64,000 bases of DNA. It comes from Dysidea avara. Its lineage: Eukaryota; Porifera; Demospongiae; Dictyoceratida; Dysideidae. Every line of letters begins with the position of its first letter. The stretch's first letter is position 1. The DNA lies in contig NC_089285.1 of NCBI RefSeq assembly GCF_963678975.1, positions 8,480,694-8,544,693 on the forward strand. Direction: 5' to 3'. A program made the position numbers and the translations under genes. This document shows, one piece after another, positions 1 through 11,700 of the stretch. Under the pieces are notes generated by a model, which searched no databases, was not told where the DNA came from, and worked only from the letters and a program-made list of their open reading frames with translations.

Positions 1-570
1 GTATTGTAGGATCTAGAGGTTTCCTACTATGAGACATCCCAGGATGTACTCAGGTATCTCGGGATCCTAAGTATTGTAGTATCTAGAGGCTCCCTACTAT
101 GAGACATCCCAGGATGTACTCAGGTATCTTGGGATCCTAAGTATTGTAATATCTAGAGGCTCCCTACTATGAGACATCCAAGGATGTACTCAGGTATCTC
201 GGGATCCTAAGTGTTGCAGGATCTAGAGGTTCCCTACTATGAGACATTCCAGGATGTACTTAGGTATCTTGGGGTACTAAGTATTGTAAGATCTAGAGGC
301 TCCCTACTATGAGACATCCCAGGATGTACTCATGCAGGTATCTCGGGATCCTAAGTATTGTAGGATCTAGAGGTTCCCTACTATGAGACATCCCAGGATG
401 TACTCAGGTATCTCGGGATCCTAAGTATTGTAGGATCTAGAGGTTCCCTATGATGAGACATCCCGGGATGTACTCAGGTATCTTGGGATCCTAAGTATTG
501 TAGGATCTAGAGGCTCCCTGCTATTAGACAATCCGTGGGATGTACTGAAATATCTTGGGATACTTACTAA
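1..570. repeat. 70-bp tandem repeat, about 8 copies
   Basis: Direct reading shows eight head-to-tail units. The first four start at 1, 71, 141 and 211 and are exactly 70 bp. The fifth (281-354) has a 4-bp insertion, two more regular units follow at 355 and 425, and a degenerate unit starts at 495. Each unit contains GTATTGTAGGATCTAGAGG and CAGGTATCTCGGGATCC. The array begins at or before the window edge, so its full length is unknown. Confidence 0.95.
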
Positions 571-639
571 GAAAGATCCTGGGATCTCGGGATTAGTTTG
601 GAAGAAATGGTACATGCTGTGGCAGTACTGGACTAACCT

Positions 640-864
640 GGTACCAGGAGCATTAGGGAACCCTCTGCTACACAATGCGCTGCAACAATTATTAGGTATG
701 TTGTGAAGCCAATAATGAACATATATACTGTAGGAATGATGCAAGAAGAAATACAGAGGGGTAGAGAGGAGAGCAGAAGATCTACTGATGCTGATGGAAG
801 AGGAGGTCGTGGTGGAAGAGGAGGCCATCATCAACCTTACATAAACTTTTATTGTAACAACTAA
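640..864 (+). CDS. possible terminal exon with RGG-rich tail
   Basis: On the plus strand a frame stays open from about 655 to a stop at 862-864 and ends in an Arg-Gly-Gly run (GRGGRGGRGGHH) preceded by a charged stretch (QEEIQRGREESRRS). Tails like this occur in RNA-binding proteins. The minus-strand open frame over the same bases is Ser/Thr low complexity and looks like the shadow of the RGG codons. No start codon, upstream exon or clear acceptor site could be fixed, and the 70-bp array lies just upstream. It may be the last exon of a gene outside the window, or chance. Confidence 0.25.
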   Translation, partial: GTRSIREPSATQCAATIIRYVVKPIMNIYTVGMMQEEIQRGREESRRSTDADGRGGRGGRGGHHQPYINFYCNN

Positions 865-1435
865 CTAAACATTTCATTTTTAAGAACTTACATGTACATT
901 TCCATGTTGTCATTGTTCTTTTGGAAAACATTATTATATTAAACAATAACAAATAATACTGTACTACAACTCACAGTAAGACTCACAGCTTCAGTTAGTT
1001 AATCACTATGTTTTCAGTAATGTCATCAAAGTCTCAGTACTTGGATGAAATCTCAACTTATAGGTCTTAAAAGAAATCAAAGGCTGTATCAACCAGTGTA
1101 TTATGTAACTGTAAACTATAATTGTTTATTGGAAATCCATGACTTGGCTTTCTTGGGTTTACAGACAATTATACTCACAGCTCTATGTTGTCAAGCTGAA
1201 TTTGTAATAGCAATGTACAGAGAAAATTTTAAGTTTCATACCTTCTTTTGTCTTGTAATACAACATCATTACATGGTGTTTTAGGTATGGATTGTCCCTA
1301 ATGATGAAAATTTGAAATTTATAGCTTATTTTGTTCGCAAATGAAAAAGGTACAATTGAAAGCATACACTAAGAGGTCAAAATACCATTGTTATGAATGA
1401 ACTCTTGTACGTAGTATAAAAGCTATGTGTGACCA
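865..1435. other. AT-rich stretch, no gene seen
   Basis: Only short chance frames on both strands. No repeat structure, transposase motif or splice pattern was recognised. Confidence 0.5.
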
Positions 1436-1672
1436 TATTTTGGAAAATCACCCATATGAGGACATTTGACATCTAAAATATTTAATGATCCAAATAACAA
1501 GCTTTATAGTACAAATCTACTTGTTAACGATTATAAGCCATTCTCAATACCTTAAATTACAATACATATTTTTATTAACTGCACTTTCCTTTTAATAGTA
1601 GCTTACTAAACATGAAAATTGTAATTATTTCACTTGCAAGCACTTTGGTGATTTTCCAAAATTTCGGTCACA
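1436..1672. mobile_element. TA-flanked MITE, TGTGACC end family
   Basis: The left end reads TGTGTGACCATATTTTGGAA and the right end, reverse complemented, TGTGACCGAAATTTTGGAAA; both run on into AATCACC. A TA lies outside each end (1434-1435 and 1673-1674). The ends resemble those of the MITEs at 33681 and 36007, so all three probably belong to one Tc1/mariner-like non-autonomous group. Confidence 0.6.
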
Positions 1673-2019
1673 TATTACAGTAAATGACATAAGTCTAAGC
1701 ATACATTGGAAAATATATGTACATCATTCTTGAAAAGATGCTGTAACCAAATTGCATCACACTCGTGTTCACCTGTGCATCTATAAGAAATCAATTTCTT
1801 CTGTACAATGAAGGCAATCACTATATCCACGAAATATGTATAGGTAATGAGGGCAGTATAATTCATATACTTGATAATCCCATAAGTCATATTAGGCAAC
1901 TGTTTAAAAGCAACCAACATAACACTTATGTGTGTTGTACCTATTTATGCGGGTGGGCGGGTGAAAAGCCTTAAATGCGGGTGTCACCCGCGCAATGCGA
2001 GTGAGTTGGAAGGTCTGCA

Positions 2020-3260
2020 ACTATACACACACACATTGGATGGACAGTACTCTTATTCACTGTATCCATCCATGATTCATACAACTAATGACACAAACAC
2101 ACACACACACACACACATTGGATGGAGAGTACTCTTATTCATTGCATTCATCCATGATTCATACAACTAATGGCACACACACATTGGATGGAGAGTACTC
2201 TTATTCATTGTATTCATCCATGATTCATACAACTAATGGCACACACACATTGGATGGAGAGTACTCTTATTCATTGTATTCATCCATGATTCATACAACT
2301 AATGGCACACACACATTGGATGGAGAGTACTCTTATTCACTGTATCCATCCATGATTCATACAACTAATGGCACACACACATTGTAATGGAGAGTACTCT
2401 TATTCACTGTATCCATCCACGATTCATACAACTAATGGCACACACACATTGGATGGAGAGTACTCTTATTCATTGTATTCATCCATAATTCATACAACTA
2501 ATGGCACACACATTGGATGGAGAGTACTCTTATTCATTGTATTCATCCATAATTCATACAACTAATGGCACACACACATTGGATGGAGAGTACTCTTATT
2601 CACTGTATCCATCCATGATTCATACAACTAATGGCACACACACATTGGATGGAGAGTACTCTTATTCATTGTATTCATTCATAATTCATACAACTAATGG
2701 CACACACATTGGATGGAGAGTACTCTTATTCATTGTATTCATCCATAATTCATACAACTAATGGCACACACACATTGGATGGAGAGTACTCTTATTCACT
2801 GTATCCATCCATGATTCATACAACTAATGGCACACACACATTGGATGGAGAGTACTCTTATTCATTGTATTCATCCATGATTCATACAACTAATGGCACA
2901 CACACATTGGATGGAGAGTACTCTTATTCACTGTATCCATCCATGACTCATACAACTAATGGCACACACACATTTTATGGAGAGTACTCTTATTCACTGT
3001 ATCCATCCATGATTCATACAACTATTGGCACACATACACACATTGTATGGAGAGTACTCTTATTCATCCATGCTTCATACAGGCTCACACTAGATGGAGA
3101 GTACTCTTATTCACTGTGTCCATCCATGATTCATACATCTATTGGCACACAGATTGGATGGAAAGTACTCTTATTCAATCTATCCATCCATGATTTATAT
3201 AACTATTGGTATGTATCCTGGATGGAGAGTAAGTATTCTTATTCACAATATCCATCCATG
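2020..3260. repeat. 66-bp minisatellite, about 19 copies
   Basis: Nineteen degenerate copies of a unit containing TTGGATGGAGAGTACTCTTA and CATACAACTAATGGCACAC. The usual spacing is 66 bp; copies that lost one CA are 64 bp. Because 66 is divisible by three, one plus-strand frame reads as a 22-residue repeat (LDGEYSYSLYPSMIHTTNG). Frame is lost wherever a CA pair is missing, so it is not a convincing protein. A (CA)n tract sits near 2096-2117, and copies degrade toward 3260. The array lies just beyond the 3' side of the Helitron. Confidence 0.95.
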
Positions 3261-3343
3261 ATTACAACTACTGTATTGGCACACATAGTATATATGTATA
3301 ATATTGTTATTCCCTTGACACACCATTACTATGCAACGTAAAA

Positions 3344-3946
3344 CTATGATACTCTCACTCCAGATACAACATTAAAGTGGTTACCCGTAAAATAAATATA
3401 CATGGACATACAATTTACATTTCTAGGTAAGCTTCTGTCAATATAGGATGGAAAATATGCTGTCCAATTGTGATTTTGATGTGATACATCATACACGTAC
3501 AAGGGAACACTGAACAGATAAGAAGCAGAAACCATCTCAATAGCAGAACCCCAGGTTCCATCTCTATCCATTGCAGTGCATCAAATGTACTCTTCAGTAG
3601 TTGTGTAGCTATGCATACCACTGGCATAGTTGGCACGTCCATCTGGACCAATTCCAATTAGCATATGTGAAATAGATAGCATATGACTGATAATTAGAGC
3701 TCTGGTTTTATAATGTTGGTTTTCAGAGCCAGTAATAATATACGATAGGGCACAGAAGAGACAGTTTCCATCACCCCCTATGGATCTCAATCGACGCCTA
3801 TTGGGATGAGTGAGAATAACATCACGACTACCAGGGCTACAAACAAAAGGTGAAATAAATTGCAGGTCTGGAATTTTTGCACGTACGGACTTTTGCCATT
3901 GCTCATTTATTTGATAGTAATGAAAATGTGGCCATGATGACAACAC
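3344..3946 (-). pseudogene. OTU-family cysteine protease domain of the Helitron
   Basis: OTU proteases cleave ubiquitin or related conjugates, and OTU domains are known passengers of animal Helitrons. The catalytic Asp-Gly-Asn-Cys motif is visible (GGDGNCLFCALSYIITG, around residues 57-73). A Trp-Gly stretch (DGTWGSAIEMVSASYLFSV) and a C-terminal histidine motif (MYIYFTGNHFNVV) complete the expected Cys/His pair. The frame is interrupted by a single in-frame TGA at 3581-3583 between the halves (EEYI, stop, CTAMDRDG); otherwise it is continuous. It lies downstream of the helicase, so it may have been a C-terminal domain or a separate ORF. Confidence 0.82.
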
Positions 3947-4180
3947 AGGACAATGACCAAGTGCCGTATACTGATAAAGATTGCATTGTAGTTAGTGAGC
4001 AAAATGTCACTCGTGCTAGTACAACATGTTGGCCATGTGTTTTTTTGATGCGGAACCTTCAAGATTTATTCTTTTAGCAGGTGGAGTTTATACTGCATTA
4101 AGTTTTCTTTTACTCCCACTAGTTAGAGTTTTTTTTGGAGGGGGGACACCACTATCAATAGTTGCAGTGACTTAGCCTTT

Positions 4181-5876
4181 TTATGTAGGCTTCACCTCAA
4201 CCGGAATTTCATAAGTGCTCCTGTAGTTATTTCTAGGCCTGTTTACTTCATCCAGGTATCTACTACTTACCATAATAGAGGCTGGATCAAAGTTTGTGAG
4301 ATACAAACCATTTAGTGAACGTACTCTAGAAAGAGCCACATATGCCATTCCTGGACTAAAACAGGTCAATAATGGCACAGTCTCTGGCATTTATGAATGG
4401 TAACAGCAAAGGCAAGTATTAGAGGAAACTACTTATGATAAACATAAAAAGTTTTCTTCACCATAAACTTGCTGCGCACTCTTTCAATAGGGCATGGCTC
4501 ATCTATACGATCAAACTTTACTGTAATAAGCTGTGAAGTGATGGCAGTCACAGTGCCAATATGATCAAACTTTACTGTAATACACTGTGAAGTGATGGCA
4601 GTCACAGTGCCAATAGAGCCATTGACCAATCCTCTCTTGGTATCAATATTCCTACACAACATTACTCTTGCACCTACTGCAATTGCAAGTTTAGCTTCTA
4701 GTCCAGAAGTTAAATTACAGTCTTTGTTCAATTTCTTCAACTGAGCTGCCACATCTTTGGTCCATTTGCGAGTACTGCTTGTCTCATCAATCTCATCAAT
4801 ACAAGATATGGTCTCAATTTTGGCATCCAGAGCAGTGAGCATTTCCCTGTTATGATCTTCACATACTTTACAAGTAGGAAAGAGACAAACAGGGGAACTT
4901 CCTGCCTTGTTGAGTTTTTGAAATGTCTCAGTCACACTTTCATTCATAACTCTCTTGCTAAGAAGATCTAGTGTTTCCTTTGAAGGTTTACCTAGGCAAA
5001 CCTCATCTAGAATTTTTTTGTACATGGGGTCATCCTTCTGGTGCTGAACTCTTCATAAGCGACACAATCCTTCCAGATGTTTGGTGCTTTTATACAACCT
5101 ATTTTAACATTCACTGTTTCATTGGTAAATTTACAAAATACTGGCATTCTATTTACTGGTGGCAGCTGTAGAAGGTCTCCAACAAATAACATTTATTTAG
5201 CCAAACCAGTCGCTATCATACCCCAGCAACGTTGATGGGTAGACACACCCCCAAAAAACTCATCCAACCGAAGTTGAATATCTGCTAGGGTAGGTTTGAG
5301 ACCATTGACACTTCGTCGATGATCACAAGTTTAATTGAGCGGAGGGTCATTCTCATAGCTTTATTGCTGGTCCAGAAAGACCCCACCATTCAGCAGCTTT
5401 ACCTTGGTGTTTTATGTGAAGCTGAAACAGCCTATGCAGGGTGACCCCACCCACATTATAAGAGGCCAAGCCTGTTGGGGCGGCAACAACACAATTTGCA
5501 TCACCACTTGTGTCATCTTTCCAATTGCTGCCACTTGATGTTCAATAACATCAATAAGAAATGATTTTCCAGTGCCACCTACCCCACTCATAAACAACTG
5601 TAGTGGTATTCGACTTGCACAAGTGCACTCTCCAAATTCGTGCTGTCTTTGATGGAGAAGATGTTCAGTAATCATGTCAAAGACATGGAGTTGATCTTTG
5701 TTTAACATTTGTATATTATCATTCAAAGTTTCATCATTCATTATATTCCCTTCCATTTCATTTACATCGTGTATAGCGGCTTTTGCTTCTCCAGCTATCT
5801 CTAGACCACTATGTTCATCTATATCTTCCTTTGAGCACTCTTCTTCTGGGCTTGCAAAATTTACAAAGCTTTTCAT
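4181..5876 (-). pseudogene. PIF1-type superfamily 1 helicase domain of the Helitron
   Basis: Helitron helicases unwind DNA during rolling-circle transposition. In minus-strand order: Walker A (FMSGVGGTGKSFLIDV, near 5560-5610), Walker B region (LVIIDEVSMVSNL, near 5290-5330), motif MLFVGDLLQLPPV at 5150-5192, the conserved GARVMLCRNIDTKRGLVNGS block near 4610-4670, and motif VI GMAYVALSRVRSLNGLYL near 4300-4350. Frames change several times between these blocks, so no complete protein is encoded. A short internal duplication (IGTVTAITSQ repeated, about 4505-4620) is specific to this copy. The order and spacing match Helitron PIF1-like proteins rather than the cellular PIF1 gene. Confidence 0.9.
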
Positions 5877-6990
5877 GATGTTCTACTATGTCACTGTTGG
5901 ATGTGATAAACTGATTTAAATGCATCTTCTGTAGTCTTATTCTTCTCAACCAGGTCACTTTCATTTCTAAATGAAACAAATAACAACAGTAAAGAATAAA
6001 AGTAGTCCTCCTTGCTAGGATCATAAATACAATGATTTGGAAGACGTGGCTTGGGTAATTTTTGTAAGTTCTGTTGCCACTGGAATCAGTTCCACTGTAT
6101 GTATACCACTTTAAAAAATCATACAGACACATGTTCTCTAAATCAAAAGGCCTGTTGGGATAGAAGTTATCTATCAAATTAGATTCAAACACATTTGTAG
6201 AGTCTGGATCATTGTCAGCCAGTGCTTTTAATTTTTCATGATTTTTAAGTCTCCTTTTTTGTTTGTGAGGCTGGTCTACAGCAACCCATTGGACTGTGTC
6301 AGATTTCTCTAACAAATGATCACCAAGCAAGATGTCAGATGCCTCATACATACCACGTTCTCTACTACGAAGGGAGCGAACACCAAAACTGAACAGCCTA
6401 CTGAAATTTGATTGGGCATTATCTGTGCAGTCAAATATTTCTTGCATGTGCGATTTCTCTGCTTTGGTGACATAGTCAGTCACATAATTTGCTAAAGCAA
6501 GTGAGCTTTCTGACACAAATTGTATGTTAATGTTTTGCCAAAGGAAAAGAAGGAGGGTTATAGTCATTAACTCTGACCTCTGAGGCTGACCTGGACAGCG
6601 TATAATTTTATTTCTACCCTTTAAAGACTCCTCAACAGGCTAGCCTCTTCTGCTTCCAGTCTAGGAAAGCCAAATTTACAACGTGTAATGTAAACACCCC
6701 CAACTTTTTTCTTCCTTTTACAATACTTGCTGCACTTGGTGCAGTTGGTATTTGGTGACCAGGCGGTACAGCTCAGGATTGGTGACTTGTTCAGGGATCC
6801 TACACGTAATGTGCTTCTGAATCCAGCGAAGAACATGTTCATCTGGATCTTTACCAATGACCGGTGCTCCTTCAATCCACACCAATACGTGCTCTGCGTG
6901 ACTGATACTCTTTTTTCCTGTAAAAGTGAGACACTTGGCCAAGTGCCTGCCCTTTGATGATAACAGTTAGGAAAAAGTCATGAAATTTGT
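5815..6990 (-). pseudogene. Helitron Rep (rolling-circle endonuclease) domain and linker
   Basis: Near 6940-6985 the minus strand encodes KFHDFFLTVIIKGQALGQVS, the usual entry to the Helitron_like_N domain. After a frameshift comes HVLVWIEGAPVIGKD (about 6840-6885), a zinc-ribbon-like CTKCSKYCKRKKK and RCKFGFPR. The long frame 5815-6567 contains FVSESSLALANYVTDYVTKA, whose two tyrosines and lysine (Y28, Y32, K35 of that frame) match the two-Tyr catalytic motif that nicks DNA. It continues with SFGVRSLRSRERGMYEASD and the linker to the helicase. At least two frameshifts and a stop lie here. Confidence 0.87.
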
Positions 6991-7298
6991 CTGCTGGTGG
7001 TATCGCTACCAGTCTCGTAAGCAATCTTTTTGGCAGCATCACTTACACATGCTTCATCTATATTCTTGTACAACCAGTTGATTTCTTTAAGCTTTAAAGG
7101 CCTTTTCACATATAAAGCAGAATAGAAGTGGATTGAGTGTGGTTTGTGGTGAAGCCAGATTCAATGCGCATAGAATGGTTTCACATAAAACCTAAAGTAA
7201 AGCGATTTAATTTGTTATTAAATTGTCACATGACACAATTATTATGTCACCACTCAGTGATAATTGCACTAGATTGCGCGTGAATAGTGTAGATTAAT

Positions 7299-8719
7299 AT
7301 GGCGGCACTGCTTATGCTTACCTCTTTAGCGCTATTTATGCTATGGAAAATTATTGATATGCGAAGAAGAAATATTTACAACAAACACAGAAGACAATGC
7401 TTGCTGCTCAAGAGGCTCAATGATCGAAAGAAGTGTGTTACAGAAAGAAGAAGACATAGAAGGCCAGTGAATGATCATTCTACTGTTTTGAATGCTTTCT
7501 TGTATGTTTTTACTCCTACACGTATAAACTGGTCTAGCTATTTGCAAATTGCAATTGTTTAACATGTACGTAGCTATGTGTAATACATAACTGTATATTT
7601 TTAAACTGTAGGATGTACTTGTTTGCTGCACTCTGTAACAAGAGAGTTATTCGTAGTGTGTGGGTTAAACCAAGGAGAACTGGATACTGGGATGCAGCCA
7701 AGAGAGGAATATTTGGAGATGAGTGGTGGATTGATAATTTGCGTATGAGCAAGGCAACGTTTATTAAACTCTGCACTGAGTTACAACCATACTTGAAGAA
7801 AGATCCGTGTAGAAGTCGTGCACCAATTGCTGTCGATCAGCAAGTAGCAGTAACCATTTGGAGACTGGCAACAAATGTTGAATATCGGACCATCAGTGCT
7901 TTATTTGGAATTGGCATTTCCACTGTATGTGAAACTGTACATCGAACATGTCACGCTATCTCAGAAAATTTATTGTCAAGATATATCAAGTTGCCACAAG
8001 AAGAGCAATTGAAGGAAATTATAAGAGAATTTGAAACCCTCTGGGGATTTCCTCAAACAGTCGGAGCAATCGATGGGTCACACATACCTATTTTGAAACC
8101 CCAAGAGTGTCCTTCAGACTACTACAATCGTAAAGGCTTCTATTCCATAATTGTTCAGGCTGTGGTAGATTCTCAAGGCAGGTTTATTGACGTCAATATT
8201 GGATGGCCAGGTAAAGTTCATGATGCTCGTGTACTTGCCAACTCTACAATTTATAAGAAATGTAATGATGGAACATACCTTCCTAACTGGAATAGGCATA
8301 TTAACGAAGTTGATGTACCTTTGGTAATCCTTGGTGACCCTGCTTACCCACTGTTACCTTGGTTGATGAAACCATTTGCTGATACTGGTAACCTGACTAG
8401 GCAACAACAGCAGTATAACTATAGACAAAGCAGAGCAAGAATGGTTGTAGAAAATGCTTTTGGCAGGCTAAAGGGAAGGTGGAGGTGTCTATTGAAACGA
8501 ATGGATTATTTAAGTGTTGAAAGTGTTACGCATGTTGTAGCATCTTGTTTAGTTTTACACAATGTCTGTGAGATGAATGGTAATCGCTGTCGTCCAGAAT
8601 GGGTTCATCATGATTCATTAACTCGAGGGGACACAACTTCACCTACAGATGTCACGAGGCATGCAACCCCTTCAGCTAACAACATACGAAATGCACTTAA
8701 AGACTATGTAAATCAGTAA
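7299..8719 (+). CDS. HARBI1-like DDE transposase (two exons)
   Basis: Catalyses cut-and-paste movement of the Harbinger element, together with the Myb-like partner encoded opposite. Exon 1 is 7299-7501 and exon 2 is 7612-8719. The 110-bp intron starts GTATGT and ends CTGTAG, and the phase fits (two bases plus one), giving about 436 residues, normal for the family. Exon 1 is basic after a hydrophobic start (RRRNIYNKHRRQCLLLKR). Exon 2 holds a helix-turn-helix-like region (VAVTIWRLATNVEYRTISAL) and the DDE triad: Asp in GAIDGSHIP, Asp in ILGDPAYPLLPW, Glu in VENAFGRLKGRWRCL. No stop or frameshift was seen, so it looks functional. The first ATG is chosen because exon 2's own ATG (7613) would leave a truncated N-terminus. 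Confidence 0.9.
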
Positions 8720-8782
8720 TTGTAACACACTAGTATTAATATTATCACATGCTAAAGATACAACTTATCACAAATACAATTC

Positions 8783-11700
8783 TTAATCAGAAGGTGGCTC
8801 CATAGTGCTGGTAGTAGCATCATGCTGTGTATCTGCGGCATTTGAGTAGTAGTGGTGGCCATATGGTGGATGAGCACTACTAGAATAGGAGGAAAACCAC
8901 CTGATGAATAACCTAGTGGTGGAAAATTCATGGCGCTGTATGTATGTACACAATAACATACTTTTTCCCCATTCCTTTTCTGATACTGTGGTAGTACTAG
9001 CACTTGCAGAAGCAGTAATGGTAGTGGTAGCATTTGTGTGTAGTGTTGAGGCTGTGGTACTTGTACCTATAAATTACATTTGAAATTACAGCAAGCTAAG
9101 TTATATGGTACCCAAATCCTTTGCTCCCTGCTGATCCTGTATTTGTTGATCACATCCTGCCATTTCACTATGTATACTGGAGGATAGCTCAGTAGAAGTG
9201 CTCTCTCTTGATGGAGAAGATGTTAACAAATTAACATATCCACTACCATCTTCCACATCTTCTGTTGATATGCTTATAACACACACAAATTTAAACTATT
9301 CTAACCATCCAGCAACTCCTTGGCACTTGCTGTAGTAACTCCAGAATTTTCCATAACTACTACAGGCTGTGATGTAGCCCTTGTAGCCAGAATGGCATCA
9401 ATTTCTTCATAAAAAGGGCAGACAGTTCGTTTGTTACCTGTTTGCCTGTTCTTGTCCTTAACCTACCATGAAACCTTATGGTATAAACCAGAATTCAACA
9501 CTCATTATACCTTTCTATACTTCTGAGTCAAGTTTTTGACCTTTGTACGGCATTGGTGCCACGTGTAAATGAACCCCTGCTCATTAAGCTTCTCTGCTAT
9601 GTCTTCATATATAGCTTTATTGCGCGTAACAGAATCCAGTTTCTCTTGTACACTACTTTCTCCCCAAATTGGAGGTATGTTCCTGAACCATTGTTGGCAG
9701 GTTTTGATAAACCTACTTTTTGCCATTTTTGGCAACTTTCAAAGCTGCCAAAATTGGCAACTTCAGAAGCTGCCAAAATTGGCAACTTCAGAAGCTGCCA
9801 AAACTGGCAACTTCAGAAGCTGCCAAAACTGGCAACTTCAGAAGCTGCCAAAACTGGCAACTTCAGAAGCTGCCAAAACTGGCAACTTCAGAAGCTGCCA
9901 AAACTGGCAACTTCAGAAGCTGCCAAAACTGGCAACTTTTAGAGCTGCTTCAAAAATGTATCACTAGCAGCTCTATGATATTTCCAAAAGTGGCATAAAT
10001 TCCATGTCCCTTTATAGTTGCAAAGGTATTTTTTAATTGTGGGATTGAATTTCAGTTTGGGGTTTCAAAACTGGAAGCTTTTATAACTACCAAAGTTGGC
10101 AAGATTATAAATGTAAGTTTATAAAATATCCAAAATGGGCAAGTTCTGTAATTACCAAAATTGGCAAGTTTCATAATATCCAATGTTAATAAGTTTATAA
10201 TTACCAAAATTGGCAAGTTTGAATTTCCAAAATTGGCAAGTTTGAACTTCCAAAATTGGCAAGTTTGAATTTCCAAAATTTGCAAGTTTGAATTTCCAAA
10301 ATTGGCAAGTTTGAATTTCCATAATTGGCAAGTTTGAATTTCCAAAATTGGCAATTTTGAATATCCAAAATTGGCAAGTTTGAATTTCCAAAATTGGCAA
10401 GTTTGATTTTCCAAAATTGGCAAGTTAGAATTTCCAAGATTCCATTATTGGCATGAAGTAGGCATGTCAAACTTGGCAATAAAAAAACATCTTATTTCTT
10501 GCCAAAAATGGAAACTCAAACCCACAATTAATGGTTACACACAGCACTATATAAGTAAACCTGATACCTTCCAATTTTGGAATAACTGTTAAGATGCTTG
10601 TGAGAGAAATTGAAGCACTTACTGGCTCCATGACAAAGCGGTGTATACTCTCCTTAGCTTGCCAAGGAAAATACGTTGCTCTATTGTTTTGCAATAATTC
10701 AGATCCCACATAATGCCAATGTGACAATAATGGGGGTCACAAATTATTGCCAAATTCGACAAAAAAGGTCCTGCCAAATTTGGGCTTAAAAGAGCCAGTT
10801 TTGGAAGCTCAGTAACTTTTACATTAATTCTGTTGTTGTAACTACTTTGAAGTTGCATTTCATAAATTGCCAACAATGGCAAAATAAAATTCTTTACATT
10901 GCCAGACTTTGCTTTTAAGGCTGTTCCAACTTTGGCAATAACCCAATAGCTGCAAAATATGGAACCCAAGAGATTGACAAAAATGGCAACATGTTGGATC
11001 TACATTTGGCAAAATATGGACAATGCTGAATTTGCCAACATCTGGGATAAACCTAATTTTGCCACAATTGGCAAAAATATGATACTGAATGTTGCTAAAA
11101 CTGGCAAAAAGTAGGTGATACATTTTTGAAGCAGCTCTAAAAGTTGCCAGTTTTGGCAGCTTTGAAAGGTGCCAATTTTGGCAGCTTTTGAAGTTGCCAG
11201 TTTTGGCAGCTTCTGAAGTTGCCAGTTTTGGCAGCTTCTGAAGTTGCCAGTTTTGGCAGCTTCTGAAGTTGCCAGTTTTGGCAGCTTCTGAAGTTGCCAG
11301 TTTTGGCAGCTTCTGAAGTTGCCAGTTTTGGCAGCTTCTGAAGTTGCCAGTTTTGGCAGCTTCTGAAGTTGCCAGTTTTGGCAGCTTCTGAAGTTGCCAA
11401 TTTTGGCAGCTTTGAAAGTTGCCAAAAATGGCAAAAAGTAGGTTTGCCAACATCTGGGATAAACCTAATTTTGCCACAATTGGCAAAAATATGATACTGA
11501 ATGTTGCTAAAACTGGCAAAAAGTAGGTGATACATTTTTGAAGCAGCTCTAAAAGTTGCCAGTTTTGGCAGCTTTGAAAGGTGCCAATTTTGGCAGCTTT
11601 TGAAGTTGCCAGTTTTGGCAGCTTCTGAAGTTGCCAGTTTTGGCAGCTTCTGAAGTTGCCAGTTTTGGCAGCTTCTGAAGTTGCCAGTTTTGGCAGCTTC

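Noticed and set aside
448-834. Minus-strand 128-residue Ser/Thr-rich frame
   Set aside because: It runs into the 70-bp tandem array and its N-terminus is the antisense of an RGG-coding run; composition is low complexity.
2020-3260. CRISPR-like regular spacing
   Set aside because: Units are contiguous tandem copies without unique spacers, in an animal genome.
2088-3341. Plus-strand frames with LDGEYSYSL repeats
   Set aside because: They follow the 66-bp minisatellite period and break whenever a unit is 64 bp; no start or flanking exon.
9553-9998. Plus-strand frames rich in KLPKLATSEAAKTGN
   Set aside because: Products of the 25-bp array in an intron; all three frames are open for the same reason.
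10052-10479. Minus-strand frames rich in NLPILEIQTCQFWKF
   Set aside because: Products of the 22-bp array; no independent coding evidence.
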